The notes: a model not told the origin generated them from the letters alone. Counted from the stretch's first letter, positions 53,496 to 62,920 are shown. The stretch: 64,000 bases of DNA from Streptomyces sp. Edi2 (GCF_040253635.1 NZ_JBEJGX010000003.1:6101501-6165500), one strand, 5' to 3'. Translations and numbers: made by a program.

Positions 53496-54353
53496 TCAGC
53501 CGTTGGCGAGGGCCTTGAGCCGGTCCAGCACGCCGTTGAAGCGGTTGTGGTCACCGACCGTGGTGCCGGACGAGGTGTACTGCCAGATGGTGTGGAAGCC
53601 CCAGCCGGCCGGGAGTTCGCCGGCCGAGGAGCCGTAGCGCGGTATCCACAGGGGGTTGACGGCACCGAAGGCGGCGGAGTTGCCGGTGCACTGCTTCCAC
53701 CAGCTGGTGGAGGTGTAGATGACGGCGTCCCGGCCGGTACGCGCCTTGTAGGTGGCGAACCAGTCCTTCATCCAGTTCACCAGGCCGGCCGCGCTCAGCC
53801 CGTAACAGGTCGCGCCGTAGGGGTTGTACTCCATGTCGAGCGCGCCGGGCAGCGTCTTGCCGTCCCTGGACCAGCCGCCGCCGTGCTTGACGAAGTAGGT
53901 GGCCTGGGCGGCACCGCTGGAGGTGTCGGGTGTGGCGAAGTGGTACGCGCCCCGGATCATCCCGGTGTTGTAGGACCCGTTGTACTGCTGCGCGAACGAC
54001 GGGTTGGTGTAGCTGGTGGACTCGGTCGCCTTGACATAGGCGAAGCGGACGCCGCTGTTCCAGAGCGTCGACCAGGCGACGCTGCCGTTGTGGCTGCTGA
54101 CGTCCACACCCTCGACGGACGCGAGCGGCGACGCCGGCGGTGCGGTGCCGGCCGCGGTGCCCTCGTGCCGGGCGATCTGGGAACCGGCCCAGTCCTGGCC
54201 GGGGTGGCGGGGCTCGGGCGCGCGCCGGGTGGCCGTGGCGCCGGCGGTGCCCGGCAGCCCGAGGAGGAGGGCGAGGACCGCGAGGAGGACCCCGGCCAGG
54301 GTGGTGAGGGAGCGTGCGGGTCGGTGGGGGAAGCCGGATCTGAGCACGGACAT
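53496..54353 (-). CDS. secreted GH25 lysozyme
   Basis: This 285-residue precursor has a signal peptide (residues 1 to about 39, SLTTLAGVLLAVLALLLGLPGTAGATA), a short Arg/Pro-rich linker and a GH25 (Chalaropsis/cellosyl-type) catalytic domain that cleaves the beta-1,4 glycan of peptidoglycan. The family motifs GVDVSSHNGSVAW, FAYVKATES, GALDMEYNPYG (with the catalytic Asp/Glu pair) and WQYTSSG are all present. A GGAGG site precedes ATG 54353. The gene is divergent from a MarR regulator; the 5' region carries polypurine repeats. Confidence 0.93.
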   Translation of the reverse strand: MSVLRSGFPHRPARSLTTLAGVLLAVLALLLGLPGTAGATATRRAPEPRHPGQDWAGSQIARHEGTAAGTAPPASPLASVEGVDVSSHNGSVAWSTLWNSGVRFAYVKATESTSYTNPSFAQQYNGSYNTGMIRGAYHFATPDTSSGAAQATYFVKHGGGWSRDGKTLPGALDMEYNPYGATCYGLSAAGLVNWMKDWFATYKARTGRDAVIYTSTSWWKQCTGNSAAFGAVNPLWIPRYGSSAGELPAGWGFHTIWQYTSSGTTVGDHNRFNGVLDRLKALANG

Positions 54354-54669
54354 ACGTGCCTCCGAAGATCTCGGTGGGTGACCTGAGGGGGGGAGGAACT
54401 GAGGGGGGAGGAGCTGAGGGGGAGGAGCTGACGGCATGGCGCAGGCGTGCGGGCGCGGCGGTGCGACGTCCAGGACGCGCGGCGGACCGTTGACAGCCCG
54501 GGCTCTTGTTATGCCCATGCCAGAAGCAACGTACGCGCGTAGAACGGCGTGACAAAAGAGGGGCACCGTGCTGCCGTTGGTCTACTCCTGCGAAATACTG
54601 GCCGAGCTGCGGCTTCAGCCGCCGATGGCGGAAACTTTCAGGTGAGGGAAAGCGAGAAGGGGCGCTGAC
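54354..54669. other. divergent promoter region, lysozyme / MarR
   Basis: These 316 bases hold three head-to-tail copies of a 14-16-bp purine-rich unit, ctgaggggggaggag (54383-54431), and farther right a TTGACA hexamer at 54492-54497. No gene was recognised. Confidence 0.5.
54383..54431. repeat. purine-rich tandem repeat
   Basis: Three copies of ctgaggggggaggag, differing only in the number of G residues (16, 15 and 14 bp), lie 30-78 bp upstream of the lysozyme start codon, where they would form part of the mRNA leader or promoter. Confidence 0.7.
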
Positions 54670-55161
54670 GTGCACAACACCGGAGCCGACGGTTCGGCGG
54701 CGGACGGCGAACCAATTGGTGTGGACCACGTATTTCTGGCCCTGGAACGCGAATTGGCGGTATTTCTCCGCCGGGCCCGTGCCTCGTCCGGCGAACTGGC
54801 ACGAGAGGTACATCCCGACCTGGAGCCCTCCGCGTACGGCCTGCTCGTCCGGCTGGCCGACGCCGGCACCCAGCGGGCCACCGGCCTCGCCGGCTTCTTC
54901 GGCGTCGGCAAGGCCACGATGAGCCGCCAGCTGCACGCCCTGGAAAAGCTCGGACTCATCGCCCGCGAGCCGGATCCCGCCGACGGCCGGGCCGTCCTGG
55001 TACGCCTCACCGACGAGGGTCGCGACCGCTTCACCCGCGTCCGCACCGGCCGCCGCGCCCAGTACGCCCGCCGCCTCGCCTCCTGGGACCGCACCGAGGT
55101 CGCCGAACTCGCCCGCCTGCTGCACCGGCTGAACGCGGAGCAGGAGGGGGAGGAGGTCTGA
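54670..55161 (+). CDS. MarR-family transcriptional regulator
   Basis: This 163-residue MarR-type winged-helix protein has the recognition helix region TGLAGFFGVGKATMSRQLHALEKLGLIAREPDPADGRAVLVRLTDEGR, with the conserved DGR wing. An N-terminal helix mediates dimerisation. It is divergent from the lysozyme gene, a plausible target, and no ligand can be inferred. GTG 54670 lies behind an AGAAGGGG site. A strong hairpin follows at 55274. Confidence 0.9.
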   Translation: MHNTGADGSAADGEPIGVDHVFLALERELAVFLRRARASSGELAREVHPDLEPSAYGLLVRLADAGTQRATGLAGFFGVGKATMSRQLHALEKLGLIAREPDPADGRAVLVRLTDEGRDRFTRVRTGRRAQYARRLASWDRTEVAELARLLHRLNAEQEGEEV

Positions 55162-55273
55162 GGCGCGCCTCCCCCGGGGCGTCGTCCTGCACGGTGGGGG
55201 AGCGGGCCGCCTCGCACCCCGGACCCGCACCGCCGTGGTGCCGTTCACCGACGGCGGGAGAAATTTCCCGTCC

Positions 55274-55307
55274 GCCGGTTTTTTGTCACGACGTCACAAA
55301 AACCGGC
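55274..55307. terminator. hairpin terminator with T-run
   Basis: GCCGGTTTTTTGT (55274-55286) pairs with ACAAAAACCGGC (55296-55307) with one extra T in the left arm. It separates the MarR gene from the convergent phosphatase gene. Its A/T-rich stem is unusual in this genome. Confidence 0.7.
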
Positions 55308-55403
55308 GCACACGACCCGGTGCCCCATAAGCCCGGCCTCAGAGGATTCACCGCGCCACAGGAATCACGCCGTTAAGCGTCACGCCGTCACGCCGTCGCG
55401 CCG

Positions 55404-56249
55404 TCACGGCGCCACGAAGATCACCGCTGCGTCATCCCGCGCCTTGCCGCGCGGATGCGCCGCGCCCTCCGGGTCCGCCGCCTCCGCCGCCCGGACCCGG
55501 TCGATCAGCGACTGCGGGCCCTGCCCGGCCACCAGCGCCACGCAGTCGGCCCAGGAGCCCTCACGGAAGACCTCCGTCCAGCGGCTCGCGCCGTCGCTGA
55601 GCGCGGTCAGCGACCGCAGACCGGAACGCGGCACGCTGCCGGACACCGCCCGCGCTGCCACCGCCGGGTCGGCGGCCGCGGTGAAGAAGCCCCCCTCCGC
55701 GTTGCGCAGCGCCTCGACCGCGCGGGCGTACTTCCGGCCCGCCGCGGCCCGTTCCGCCGAGCCGCGGGGCAGTGCCCGTACGGCAGCGCGCCGGTCGCGG
55801 ACCGCGGGCGGCAGCTCGTCCAGCCGCGGGTCGAGCACCGGCTGCGCCGAGCCGTCCGCCCGCTCCAGGAGCAGCACCGAATCGGACAGGACGAGGTACT
55901 CGACGGTGTCCCCGGACCACCGTGCGGCGACCACGGTTGCCTGCGGAGTACGGGCGTGAGAAAGGTCACAGGTCGCCCGGTGAGAATCGGCCGTCCGGGA
56001 GATGGCCGAGGAAAGAACCTCAGCGAGCGTCATATCCCGGTGTGAAACCGACAGTTCGAGCATTGCGCCACCGAGGCGCGCGGTGAACCACGGCACCGTG
56101 TGGCGGCAGCCGTAGTCCTCCTCGGGGGGTGTCACCCCGTCCAGCAGGACGAGGGCTCCGCCCTCGCCGGCGGCCGGCAGGGCGACCGATGCGTAGTCCT
56201 CGTTTGGGCGTTGGGGGTCGCCCGGCTCGGTGGCGAGTTCGATGCGCAT
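55404..56249 (-). CDS. PP2C-like serine/threonine phosphatase
   Basis: This 281-residue protein has a PP2C-like core: NEDYASVALPAAGEGGALVLLDGVTPP (metal-binding Asp in LDGV), RTPQATVVAARWSGDTVEYLVLSDS (strand with Asp), SLTALSDGASRWTEVF and the C-terminal RDDAAVIFVAP. The fold signature is recognisable, but the N-terminal RxxxED motif is altered, so activity is uncertain. There is no membrane segment. The ATG at 56249 is preceded by unrelated low-complexity sequence in the same frame. It is divergent from the conservon. Confidence 0.8.
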   Translation of the reverse strand: MRIELATEPGDPQRPNEDYASVALPAAGEGGALVLLDGVTPPEEDYGCRHTVPWFTARLGGAMLELSVSHRDMTLAEVLSSAISRTADSHRATCDLSHARTPQATVVAARWSGDTVEYLVLSDSVLLLERADGSAQPVLDPRLDELPPAVRDRRAAVRALPRGSAERAAAGRKYARAVEALRNAEGGFFTAAADPAVAARAVSGSVPRSGLRSLTALSDGASRWTEVFREGSWADCVALVAGQGPQSLIDRVRAAEAADPEGAAHPRGKARDDAAVIFVAP

Positions 56250-56686
56250 GGCCGCCAGTCTGCCCCAGGCCCCGGCTCCGCCCCCGGTGACAGGAGCTGA
56301 CAGCGGCACCGGAGGGTGGCCGGAGCGGCGGCGTACCGGAGGTAAGGACCGCCGGGGCGGCGGCGTGCGGGCGCGCATCCTTCCAGGAGCCGGACGCATC
56401 TCCAAACCCGTTCGGGGGTTGGGCGGCGTTGCGGCCGAAAACGTTGGCGCACGGAAGTTGATGGTCAAACTCCGATTGATGTTCACTCGTTCAGGTGGCC
56501 GGGCATGTGTTGCCGAGCCACTGCGCGGCGCCGGTGGAATGGTCGTTGCCCGGTCATGGGGTGGGGCCAGGACGTTCGTCGCGACGCGCAGAGCCGGGCT
56601 GTTTCCCCTCGCGGAAGTGTGTGCTGCTGCGTCTTCGCGCAGGTCCGCCCCCGTGAGCGGAGAGCGAGCCGGGTCCGCGACGCCAT
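56250..56686. other. divergent promoter region, phosphatase / conservon
   Basis: Nothing coding was recognised in these 437 bases. The stretch 56450-56500 is less GC-rich and contains close direct repeats of ttgatg (56459 and 56475), a likely promoter zone for the conservon. Confidence 0.45.
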
Positions 56687-59600
56687 ATGGCGTGGACAGG
56701 CGAGACAGGAATGCGAGCAGCGGTGCGGAAGATGCGGCTTCGAGGCGGCGCAAGGAAGCCGGGATCACCGGCCGGTTCGGTCTCGGGACCGAATGCGGGC
56801 TCGGGTCCTGGTACGGGTCCGGGTATGACGGAGGGTGGCGAGGACCGGACGGGACGGAGTCCCGCACGCGTGCGCAACCGGCTCGTCGGGGCGGTCGCGG
56901 TCGTGGCCGCCGCCGTCCTCGGCTCCGGCGTCCCCGGGCTGACGGCCACGGCCGACGACGCCACCCACAGTCAGCAACTGGTCGATCTGGCCGAACTGAA
57001 CGCGCAGGCCATCGCGCTGGCGCACTCCCTAGCCGACGAACGCGACGGTATGACCGCATACGTCGCCACCGGGCACGGCAGCCGCACGGCCGCGGGACTC
57101 GGCAACTCCGTCAACGGCGCCCGGGCCGCCCGGACGGGCGACGCCGCGGCCCTGCGCGCCCAGCGGGCCCGCGTGGACCGGCAGATCGGCGAACTGCGCT
57201 CCGAGGCCCAGCACGCCTCGGGCGAGACCGCGGTGTACAAGGCCGCCGCCAAGCTCCTGGGTGCGCTGCCGCAAACCCGTCAAAAGGCGCTGTCCGCGGG
57301 TGCATCGGCCGAGCAGATCCATAACGCCTACACCCAGACGATCCAGGCGCTCGGTGCGATCAGCGACGACATCGCCCGTGAGCTGCCCGCCCGCGCGAAC
57401 TCCGCCGACGCCGACATCCACGCGCTGCCCGCCCTCGGCCGCGCCACCGAACAGGCCGCGAGCACCCGGGCCCTGCTGCTCGCCGCGCTCAAGGCGGGCG
57501 GCAGCCAGCCCCGGCTGACGACCCTCGCCCAGGTCGCGAACCTTCGCGAACAGGGCGCGCTCGGCGACTTCCAGCAGGCCGCGAGCCAGGGCGCCAGGGA
57601 CCGTTACGTCCGCACCGTCAACGGCGAGGACGTCAACACCGCCGAGCGCTATCTGGCCCGGCTCACCGACCAGCCCCGGCTGGACGCCACCGATCTGCGG
57701 CTCAGCCGCCAGCGGGTCCAGGCCACGCTCACCAGCCGCATCGGACTGATGCGCGGCGTCGAATCCGCCATGGCCACCGCCGACATCCAGCACCTCGGCG
57801 CGCTGCGCGACGACGACGTCACGGAGCTGGAGATCCGCATCGGCCTGGAAGGGCTGTGCCTGCTGCTGGCCGTCGGCGCCGGCGTCTGGGCCGCCCGCTC
57901 CCTGACCCAGCCGCTGGCCGCGCTGCGGATCGGCGCCAAGCGGCTGGCCGCCGACCCCGCACACGAGGACCCCCTCACCTACAAGGGCCGCAACGACGAA
58001 TTCGCCACCACCGTCCGGTCCGTCAATGCGCTGCACGCCCAGGTCGGCGAGCTGGCACGGCGCACCGCCGAGCTGGAGGGCGAGCGCAAGCGGCTGATCA
58101 GCGGCCGGCAGCGGCTGGTCGCCGAGCGCGAGGTGCTGCAGGAGCAGGGCGAGGGCCTGAAGGAGGAGATCGCCGATCTCACCGAGCGGCTGGCGGCCCT
58201 GCACGCCGGTGTGCACGGCCGGTTCGTCAACCTCTCGCTGCGCACCCTCGGCCTCGTGGAGCGCCAGCTCGGCGTCATCGAGTCGCTGGAGGAGAGCGAG
58301 CAGGACCCGGAGCGGCTGGAAACCCTCTTCAAGCTCGACCACTTCGCCGCCCGGATGCGCCGCAACAGCGAGAACCTTCTCGTCCTGGCGGGCGCCGAGC
58401 AGTACAGCAGCAACCACCAGGGGCCGGTACCGCTGCTGGACGTGATGCGCGCCTCGATCAGCGAGATCGAGCGCTACGAGCGGGTGCGTATCCAGTCGCT
58501 GCCGCCGCACTCCCAGGTCGCCGGATTCGCCGCGGACGACATCAGCCACCTGGTCGCCGAACTCCTGGAGAACGCCACCGCCTTCTCGCCGCCGGACGCC
58601 CATGTCGAGCTCTCCGGCTGGCTGCTGGAGAGCGGCGAGGTCATGCTCTCCGTCCAGGACGAGGGCATAGGGATGACCTCGGAGCGGCTGGCCGAGCTCA
58701 ACGAGCGGCTGATGGACGTCGAAGCCGCCTCGTCCTCCGAGAGCATCGACGAGGCGCTGGGCCTGGGTCTGTACGTCGTGGTGCGGCTGGCCGCCCGGCA
58801 CGGTGTCCGGGTCCAGCTGCGGGACGCGAAGCAGGGCGGCGTCACGGCCGTCGTCGTCCTGCCCGGTTCGATCCTGCCGACCCGCCCGGCGCCGTCGGCC
58901 TCCCCGGCGAGTGCGCCCCAGGACGTGGTGCACAGCCCGGGCCTGCCCGGCTCCGTCGCCGAGGCGAACTCCAACGCGCTGCCGACCCGGGTGGCCCGCA
59001 GGGACCCGGCAGCCGTGGCCGGTCCTCCGACCGCCGCCGCGGCTCCGGCCGGTGGGCCCGGCCAGGGCCCGGCCCAGGACACCCCCGCGCCGGCCGGGCA
59101 GCCCCACGGCCGGGCGGCCGCACCGGCGGCCGGTCACGACGGCACCCCGGACACGGACCCCGACCCCGCCGCCGACCCGTTCGTCGCCGCCGCGGAGCGC
59201 GCGATCGACGCGGCCGGATTCGGCGTGCCGGACGGACCGGCACCCACCGGGCCGCAGCCCGCGGGCCCCACCACGTACTCCGGTTCCGAGCCGAGCCCGT
59301 ACGGCCCGCAGTCGCCCGGCCCCTATGCCGCCACCACCAGCGGCGCCGGCGAGCACCTCCGGCCCGAGGACGACGCCACCCCGGCGGCGGACCCGGCCGC
59401 GAGCCGGTCCGCGGACCGGGCGCCGGACGGCGCCGGAGCACCCTCGTCCGACCCGTACGCCATCGGGCCCGACCAGCACACGGGCCCCGGGACGGACGCG
59501 GCACCCACGGACACGGCCGCGGCACCCGCCGACGTGTCCCCGGCCGGAACACCGGCCGACCCACAGACCGCCGCCGCCCCGCCTGCGGGGGAGCGGCGGA

Positions 59601-59863
59601 CGACCTCCATGGGGCTGCCCAAGCGCACCCCGAAGGTCGTGGCGCAGCAACAGGCGCCGACCGCACCGCGCAAGAGCGGTTCGGCCAATGCCGAGGCGCT
59701 GCGGCGCCGCCTCGGCGGATTTCAGGCGGGGGCGCGAGACGGCCGGCGCGAGGTCGAAGCCGAGATCGCGGAACGCACAGCGGAGCTGACCATCCCACAG
59801 ACGGACACCGACGGAGCGGGGGCCCCGGGAGAGAGCCACGTTGTCGAGGAGGCACGCGATTGA
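56687..59863 (+). CDS. conservon sensor kinase (CvnA-like)
   Basis: This 1058-residue membrane-anchored protein has one N-terminal transmembrane segment (about 64-83), an extracytoplasmic helical sensor (about 90-380) of nitrate/nitrite-sensor type, a second membrane helix (about 385-402), a HAMP-like linker and a coiled coil. A GHKL ATPase follows (HLVAELLENATAFSPPDAHVEL, VQDEGIGMTSERLAELN, ALGLGLYVVVRLAARHGV). No phosphorylatable His box is obvious, as usual for conservon kinases. About 300 C-terminal residues are Pro/Ala/Gly/Asp-rich and disordered. ATG 56711 is an alternative start. It overlaps the roadblock gene by 4 bp. Confidence 0.9.
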   Translation: MAWTGETGMRAAVRKMRLRGGARKPGSPAGSVSGPNAGSGPGTGPGMTEGGEDRTGRSPARVRNRLVGAVAVVAAAVLGSGVPGLTATADDATHSQQLVDLAELNAQAIALAHSLADERDGMTAYVATGHGSRTAAGLGNSVNGARAARTGDAAALRAQRARVDRQIGELRSEAQHASGETAVYKAAAKLLGALPQTRQKALSAGASAEQIHNAYTQTIQALGAISDDIARELPARANSADADIHALPALGRATEQAASTRALLLAALKAGGSQPRLTTLAQVANLREQGALGDFQQAASQGARDRYVRTVNGEDVNTAERYLARLTDQPRLDATDLRLSRQRVQATLTSRIGLMRGVESAMATADIQHLGALRDDDVTELEIRIGLEGLCLLLAVGAGVWAARSLTQPLAALRIGAKRLAADPAHEDPLTYKGRNDEFATTVRSVNALHAQVGELARRTAELEGERKRLISGRQRLVAEREVLQEQGEGLKEEIADLTERLAALHAGVHGRFVNLSLRTLGLVERQLGVIESLEESEQDPERLETLFKLDHFAARMRRNSENLLVLAGAEQYSSNHQGPVPLLDVMRASISEIERYERVRIQSLPPHSQVAGFAADDISHLVAELLENATAFSPPDAHVELSGWLLESGEVMLSVQDEGIGMTSERLAELNERLMDVEAASSSESIDEALGLGLYVVVRLAARHGVRVQLRDAKQGGVTAVVVLPGSILPTRPAPSASPASAPQDVVHSPGLPGSVAEANSNALPTRVARRDPAAVAGPPTAAAAPAGGPGQGPAQDTPAPAGQPHGRAAAPAAGHDGTPDTDPDPAADPFVAAAERAIDAAGFGVPDGPAPTGPQPAGPTTYSGSEPSPYGPQSPGPYAATTSGAGEHLRPEDDATPAADPAASRSADRAPDGAGAPSSDPYAIGPDQHTGPGTDAAPTDTAAAPADVSPAGTPADPQTAAAPPAGERRTTSMGLPKRTPKVVAQQQAPTAPRKSGSANAEALRRRLGGFQAGARDGRREVEAEIAERTAELTIPQTDTDGAGAPGESHVVEEARD

Positions 59864-60354
59864 AGGCGCAAGCGCCCACTGCTTACGGACAAGGTCTGAG
59901 CAGTCAGGCAAGGAATCTGCATTGGCTGCTGACCAACCTGGTCGACGAGGTACCGGGAATCCACTCGGTCGCGGTGGTCTCCTCCGACGGCCTGCTGCTG
60001 TTGTCGTCCGACCCGGGCCGGGCGGAGGAGGTGGCACGGCCGGGCGGGGGTGACGGTCCGCGGGGATCCAGCGCGGACCTGGCCACCATCGTCTCCGGGC
60101 TGGGCAGCCTCACCCAGGGTGCCGCGAAGCTGATGGACGGCGGAGCGGTCAAGCAGACGATGATCACGATGGACGAGGGCAGTGTGTTCGTCATGTCGAT
60201 CAGTGACGGCTCGCTGCTCGGGGTGCACGCCACCCCGGACTGCGACATGAGCGTCATCGCCTACCACATGGCGCTGTTCGTCGGCCGGGCCGGACATGTC
60301 CTCACCCCCGAACTCCGCAGTGAATTGCGTAAGTCGATGGAGAGCCCCCAGTGA
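59860..60354 (+). CDS. conservon roadblock/LC7 protein (CvnB-like)
   Basis: This 164-residue roadblock/LC7 protein has LHWLLTNLVDEVPGIHSVAVVSSDGLLLLSS followed by the central and C-terminal strands VKQTMITMDEGSVFVMSISDGSLLGVHATPDCDMSVIAYHM. It starts at TTG 59860 overlapping the kinase stop, behind GAGGAGG. In conservons it is thought to act with the GTPase as a GAP-like or scaffold partner. A Gly-rich insert (ARPGGGDGPRGSS) is unusual. Confidence 0.93.
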   Translation: MKAQAPTAYGQGLSSQARNLHWLLTNLVDEVPGIHSVAVVSSDGLLLLSSDPGRAEEVARPGGGDGPRGSSADLATIVSGLGSLTQGAAKLMDGGAVKQTMITMDEGSVFVMSISDGSLLGVHATPDCDMSVIAYHMALFVGRAGHVLTPELRSELRKSMESPQ

Positions 60355-60427
60355 GCGAACGTACTGAGCGAACCATGGAGAGGTGCGCCCCGAGCGAGTG
60401 CGAGGGCGGACGAAGCGAGGTTTCGGC

Positions 60428-60829
60428 ATGAGCAGCTCCCGCAAACTCCCCGTACGCAGCGGGGAGCGCAAACCCTCGCGCGTGCGGCCGTACTCGCTCA
60501 CCGGCGGCCGGACGCGGTTCGGCCATGTCCTGCTCGTCGAGACGTTCGTGGCCGCGCTGGAGGCGCCCGAGGAGCGGCGCGAGCTGACCTCCGGCGGCTG
60601 GGGCGACCGGGTGATGCCGGAGATGCGCGCGATCGTCGAGCTGTGCCGCCGGATGCGCTCGGTCGCGGAGATCTCCGCGCTCCTCAAGATGCCGCTGGGC
60701 GTGGTACGTGTACTGCTCAGCGACCTCGCCGACCAGGGAAAGATTCGCGTTTACGGCACCGGGCACGGCTCCGACCGGCCCGACCGCGCGCTGCTCGAAA
60801 GGGTGCTGAGTGGACTTCACAGGCTCTGA
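60428..60829 (+). CDS. conservon DUF742 protein (CvnC-like)
   Basis: This 133-residue protein of the DUF742 family has SRVRPYSLTGGRTR near the start and a winged-helix-like EMRAIVELCRRMRSVAEISALLKMPLGVVRVLLSDLADQGKIRVY. It probably binds DNA or a partner in the conservon complex. ATG 60428 is chosen because the sequence before it is Arg-rich and not conserved. The gap from the roadblock gene holds two copies of gagcgaac. The next gene overlaps its end by 20 bp. Confidence 0.92.
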   Translation: MSSSRKLPVRSGERKPSRVRPYSLTGGRTRFGHVLLVETFVAALEAPEERRELTSGGWGDRVMPEMRAIVELCRRMRSVAEISALLKMPLGVVRVLLSDLADQGKIRVYGTGHGSDRPDRALLERVLSGLHRL

Positions 60830-61484
60830 CACGATATCGGCCGGGCCCACGGCGACCCCCGGTTCCGTGAGCCCGTCCGACCCGGCGGCCACGGCCGCCG
60901 ACGCGGGGCTGCAGAGCTGGCAGACGGACCGTTCGCGGGCGCCGATCGCCACCAAGATCGTGGTGGCGGGCGGTTTCGGCGTCGGCAAGACCACGTTCGT
61001 CGGCTCGGTCTCGGAGATCACCCCGCTCCAGACCGAGGCGGTGATGACCCAGGCCAGCGCGGACACGGACGATCTGACCGCCACCCCGGACAAGACCACG
61101 ACCACGGTCGCGATGGACTTCGGGCGGATCACCCTCGACCAGGAGCTGGTGCTGTACCTGTTCGGCACGCCCGGACAGCAGCGCTTCTGGTTCATGTGGG
61201 ACGACCTGGTGCGCGGCGCGATCGGTGCGATCGTGATGGCCGACACCCGGCGTCTGGAGGACTGCTTCCCGGCACTGGACTACTTCGAGAGCTGCGGACT
61301 GCCGTATGTCGTCGCGGTCAACCACTTCGAGGGGACCGAGGCCTTCGCCGTCGAGCATGTGCGCGATGCGCTGACCGTGCCGCCGCACGTGCCCGTTGTG
61401 ATCATGGACGCGCGGAAGCGGGTCACGGTGATCGAGTCGCTGCTCGCGCTGGTCGGCCACGCCCTGGAGACCGCGCCCGAGTAA
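60810..61484 (+). CDS. conservon small GTPase (CvnD-like)
   Basis: This 224-residue Ras-like GTPase has the P-loop GGFGVGKTT (Lys60), a switch-2-like LFGTPGQQRFWFMW and a VAVNHFEG segment in place of NKxD. The N-terminal 40 residues are Ser/Thr/Asp-rich. The kinase-roadblock-DUF742-GTPase order is the conservon arrangement, whose products form a membrane-associated complex regulating differentiation or metabolism in Streptomyces. It starts at GTG 60810 inside the end of the DUF742 gene. A monooxygenase gene follows 90 bp later, as in some conservons that end with an oxygenase. Confidence 0.92.
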   Translation: MDFTGSDTISAGPTATPGSVSPSDPAATAADAGLQSWQTDRSRAPIATKIVVAGGFGVGKTTFVGSVSEITPLQTEAVMTQASADTDDLTATPDKTTTTVAMDFGRITLDQELVLYLFGTPGQQRFWFMWDDLVRGAIGAIVMADTRRLEDCFPALDYFESCGLPYVVAVNHFEGTEAFAVEHVRDALTVPPHVPVVIMDARKRVTVIESLLALVGHALETAPE

Positions 61485-61574
61485 CCGGCCCCCGTACGGG
61501 GCCACGGCCCCGTGCGGGCCACCCTCCCCCCTTCCCCTCCCCGAACACCAGCAGTAGCAGAGAAGAGTGCCGCC

Positions 61575-62828
61575 ATGCGGAAAATACTCGTCATCGGAGC
61601 CGGCCAGTCCGGTCTCCAGCTCGCCCTCGGCCTCCAGTCCCAGGGCTACGAGGTCACCCTCATGTCCAACCGCACCGCCGACGAGATCCGCGCCGGCCGG
61701 GTCATGTCGACGCAGTGCATGTTCCACACCGCGCTCCAGCACGAACGCGACCTCCAGATCAACTTCTGGGAGAACCAGGCCCCGCGCATCGAGGGCCTGG
61801 GCGTCTCGGTCGCCGCCCCCGGCAGTCACGAGTCCCCCGAGGGCTCGCAGCGCGCCATCGACTGGGTCGGCAAGCTGGACGGCTATGCCCAGTCCGTCGA
61901 CCAGCGGGTGAAGATGGCCGGCTGGATGGAGACCTTCGCGCAGCGCGGCGGCCAGCTCGTCATCCACGGCGCGGCCGTCTCCGACCTGGACTTCTTCGCG
62001 AGCCGCTACGACCTGACGCTGGTCTCGGCCGGCAAGGGCGAGCTGGTGTCCATGTTCGGCCGGGACGCTTCCCGCTCGCCGTACGACACCCCGCAGCGCG
62101 CGCTCGCCGTCTCCTACGTCCACGGCATGGGCCCGCGCCCCGAGCACCCCGACTTCGAAGCGGTCCGCTGCAACCTGGTGCCCGGCGTCGGCGAGCTGTT
62201 CGTCATGCCGACGTACACCACCTCCGGCCGCGCCGACATCCTCTTCTGGGAGGGCATACCCGGCGGTCCGCTGGACGCCTTCCAGGGCGTGAAGGACCCC
62301 AACGAGCACCTTGCCCTGACGCTGGAGCTGATGGAGAAGTTCCTGCCCTGGGAGTACGCCCGCGCCACCAAGGTCGAGCTGACCGACGCCAACGGCACGC
62401 TGGCCGGCCGCTACGCCCCCACCGTGCGCAACCCCATCGGCCGGCTGCCCTCCGGCGGTCTGGTGCTCGGTGTCGCGGACGTCGTGGTCGCCAACGACCC
62501 GATCACCGGCCAGGGCTCCAACTCGGCCTCCAAGTGCGCCGCCTCCTACCTGGCCTCCATCGTCGAGCACGGTGACCGGCCCTTCGACGCGGAGTGGATG
62601 CAGGGCACCTTCGAGCGCTACTGGAACACCGCCCAGCACGTCACCAAGTGGACCAACGCGATGCTGGCCCCGCCGCCGGAGCACATCCTGAACCTCATCG
62701 GCGCGGCCGGCCAGCTGCAGCCCGTCGCCGACCGCTTCGCCAACGGCTTCAACGACCCGTCCGACTTCGAGAACTTCTTCTACGATCCGGACAAGACGAA
62801 TGCGTATCTGGCTTCTTTGACGGGCTGA
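61575..62828 (+). CDS. styrene/indole monooxygenase-like flavoprotein
   Basis: This 417-residue FAD-dependent protein has VIGAGQSGLQLALGLQSQGYEV at the N-terminus (dinucleotide-binding fold), a central region with HGMGPRPEHPDFEAV and a late VVVANDPITGQGSNSASKCAASY, the FAD-contact segment of the styrene monooxygenase (StyA) group. Such enzymes epoxidise styrene or hydroxylate indole with a separate reductase; no StyB-like reductase is present. Conserved linkage with conservons suggests a role tied to that signalling complex, possibly redox sensing. ATG 61575 (AGAAGAG before it) is well placed. A strong terminator follows. Confidence 0.88.
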   Translation: MRKILVIGAGQSGLQLALGLQSQGYEVTLMSNRTADEIRAGRVMSTQCMFHTALQHERDLQINFWENQAPRIEGLGVSVAAPGSHESPEGSQRAIDWVGKLDGYAQSVDQRVKMAGWMETFAQRGGQLVIHGAAVSDLDFFASRYDLTLVSAGKGELVSMFGRDASRSPYDTPQRALAVSYVHGMGPRPEHPDFEAVRCNLVPGVGELFVMPTYTTSGRADILFWEGIPGGPLDAFQGVKDPNEHLALTLELMEKFLPWEYARATKVELTDANGTLAGRYAPTVRNPIGRLPSGGLVLGVADVVVANDPITGQGSNSASKCAASYLASIVEHGDRPFDAEWMQGTFERYWNTAQHVTKWTNAMLAPPPEHILNLIGAAGQLQPVADRFANGFNDPSDFENFFYDPDKTNAYLASLTG

Positions 62829-62887
62829 ATACCGCCTGCGGCGGGGGCTGTCTTCCCGCGTGGGTGGGTGGCACCGCCGTGCTTGTT

Positions 62888-62920
62888 CCTCCCCGCCTTC
62901 GGCGGGGAGGGGGTGTTTTT
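62888..62920 (+). terminator. UUCG-loop hairpin terminator with T-run
   Basis: A 10-bp perfect stem (cctccccgcc and its complement, closed by C(UUCG)G) is followed by TTTTT at 62916-62920, a textbook intrinsic terminator and unusual in Streptomyces for its T-run. It ends the monooxygenase/conservon transcript. Confidence 0.9.
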
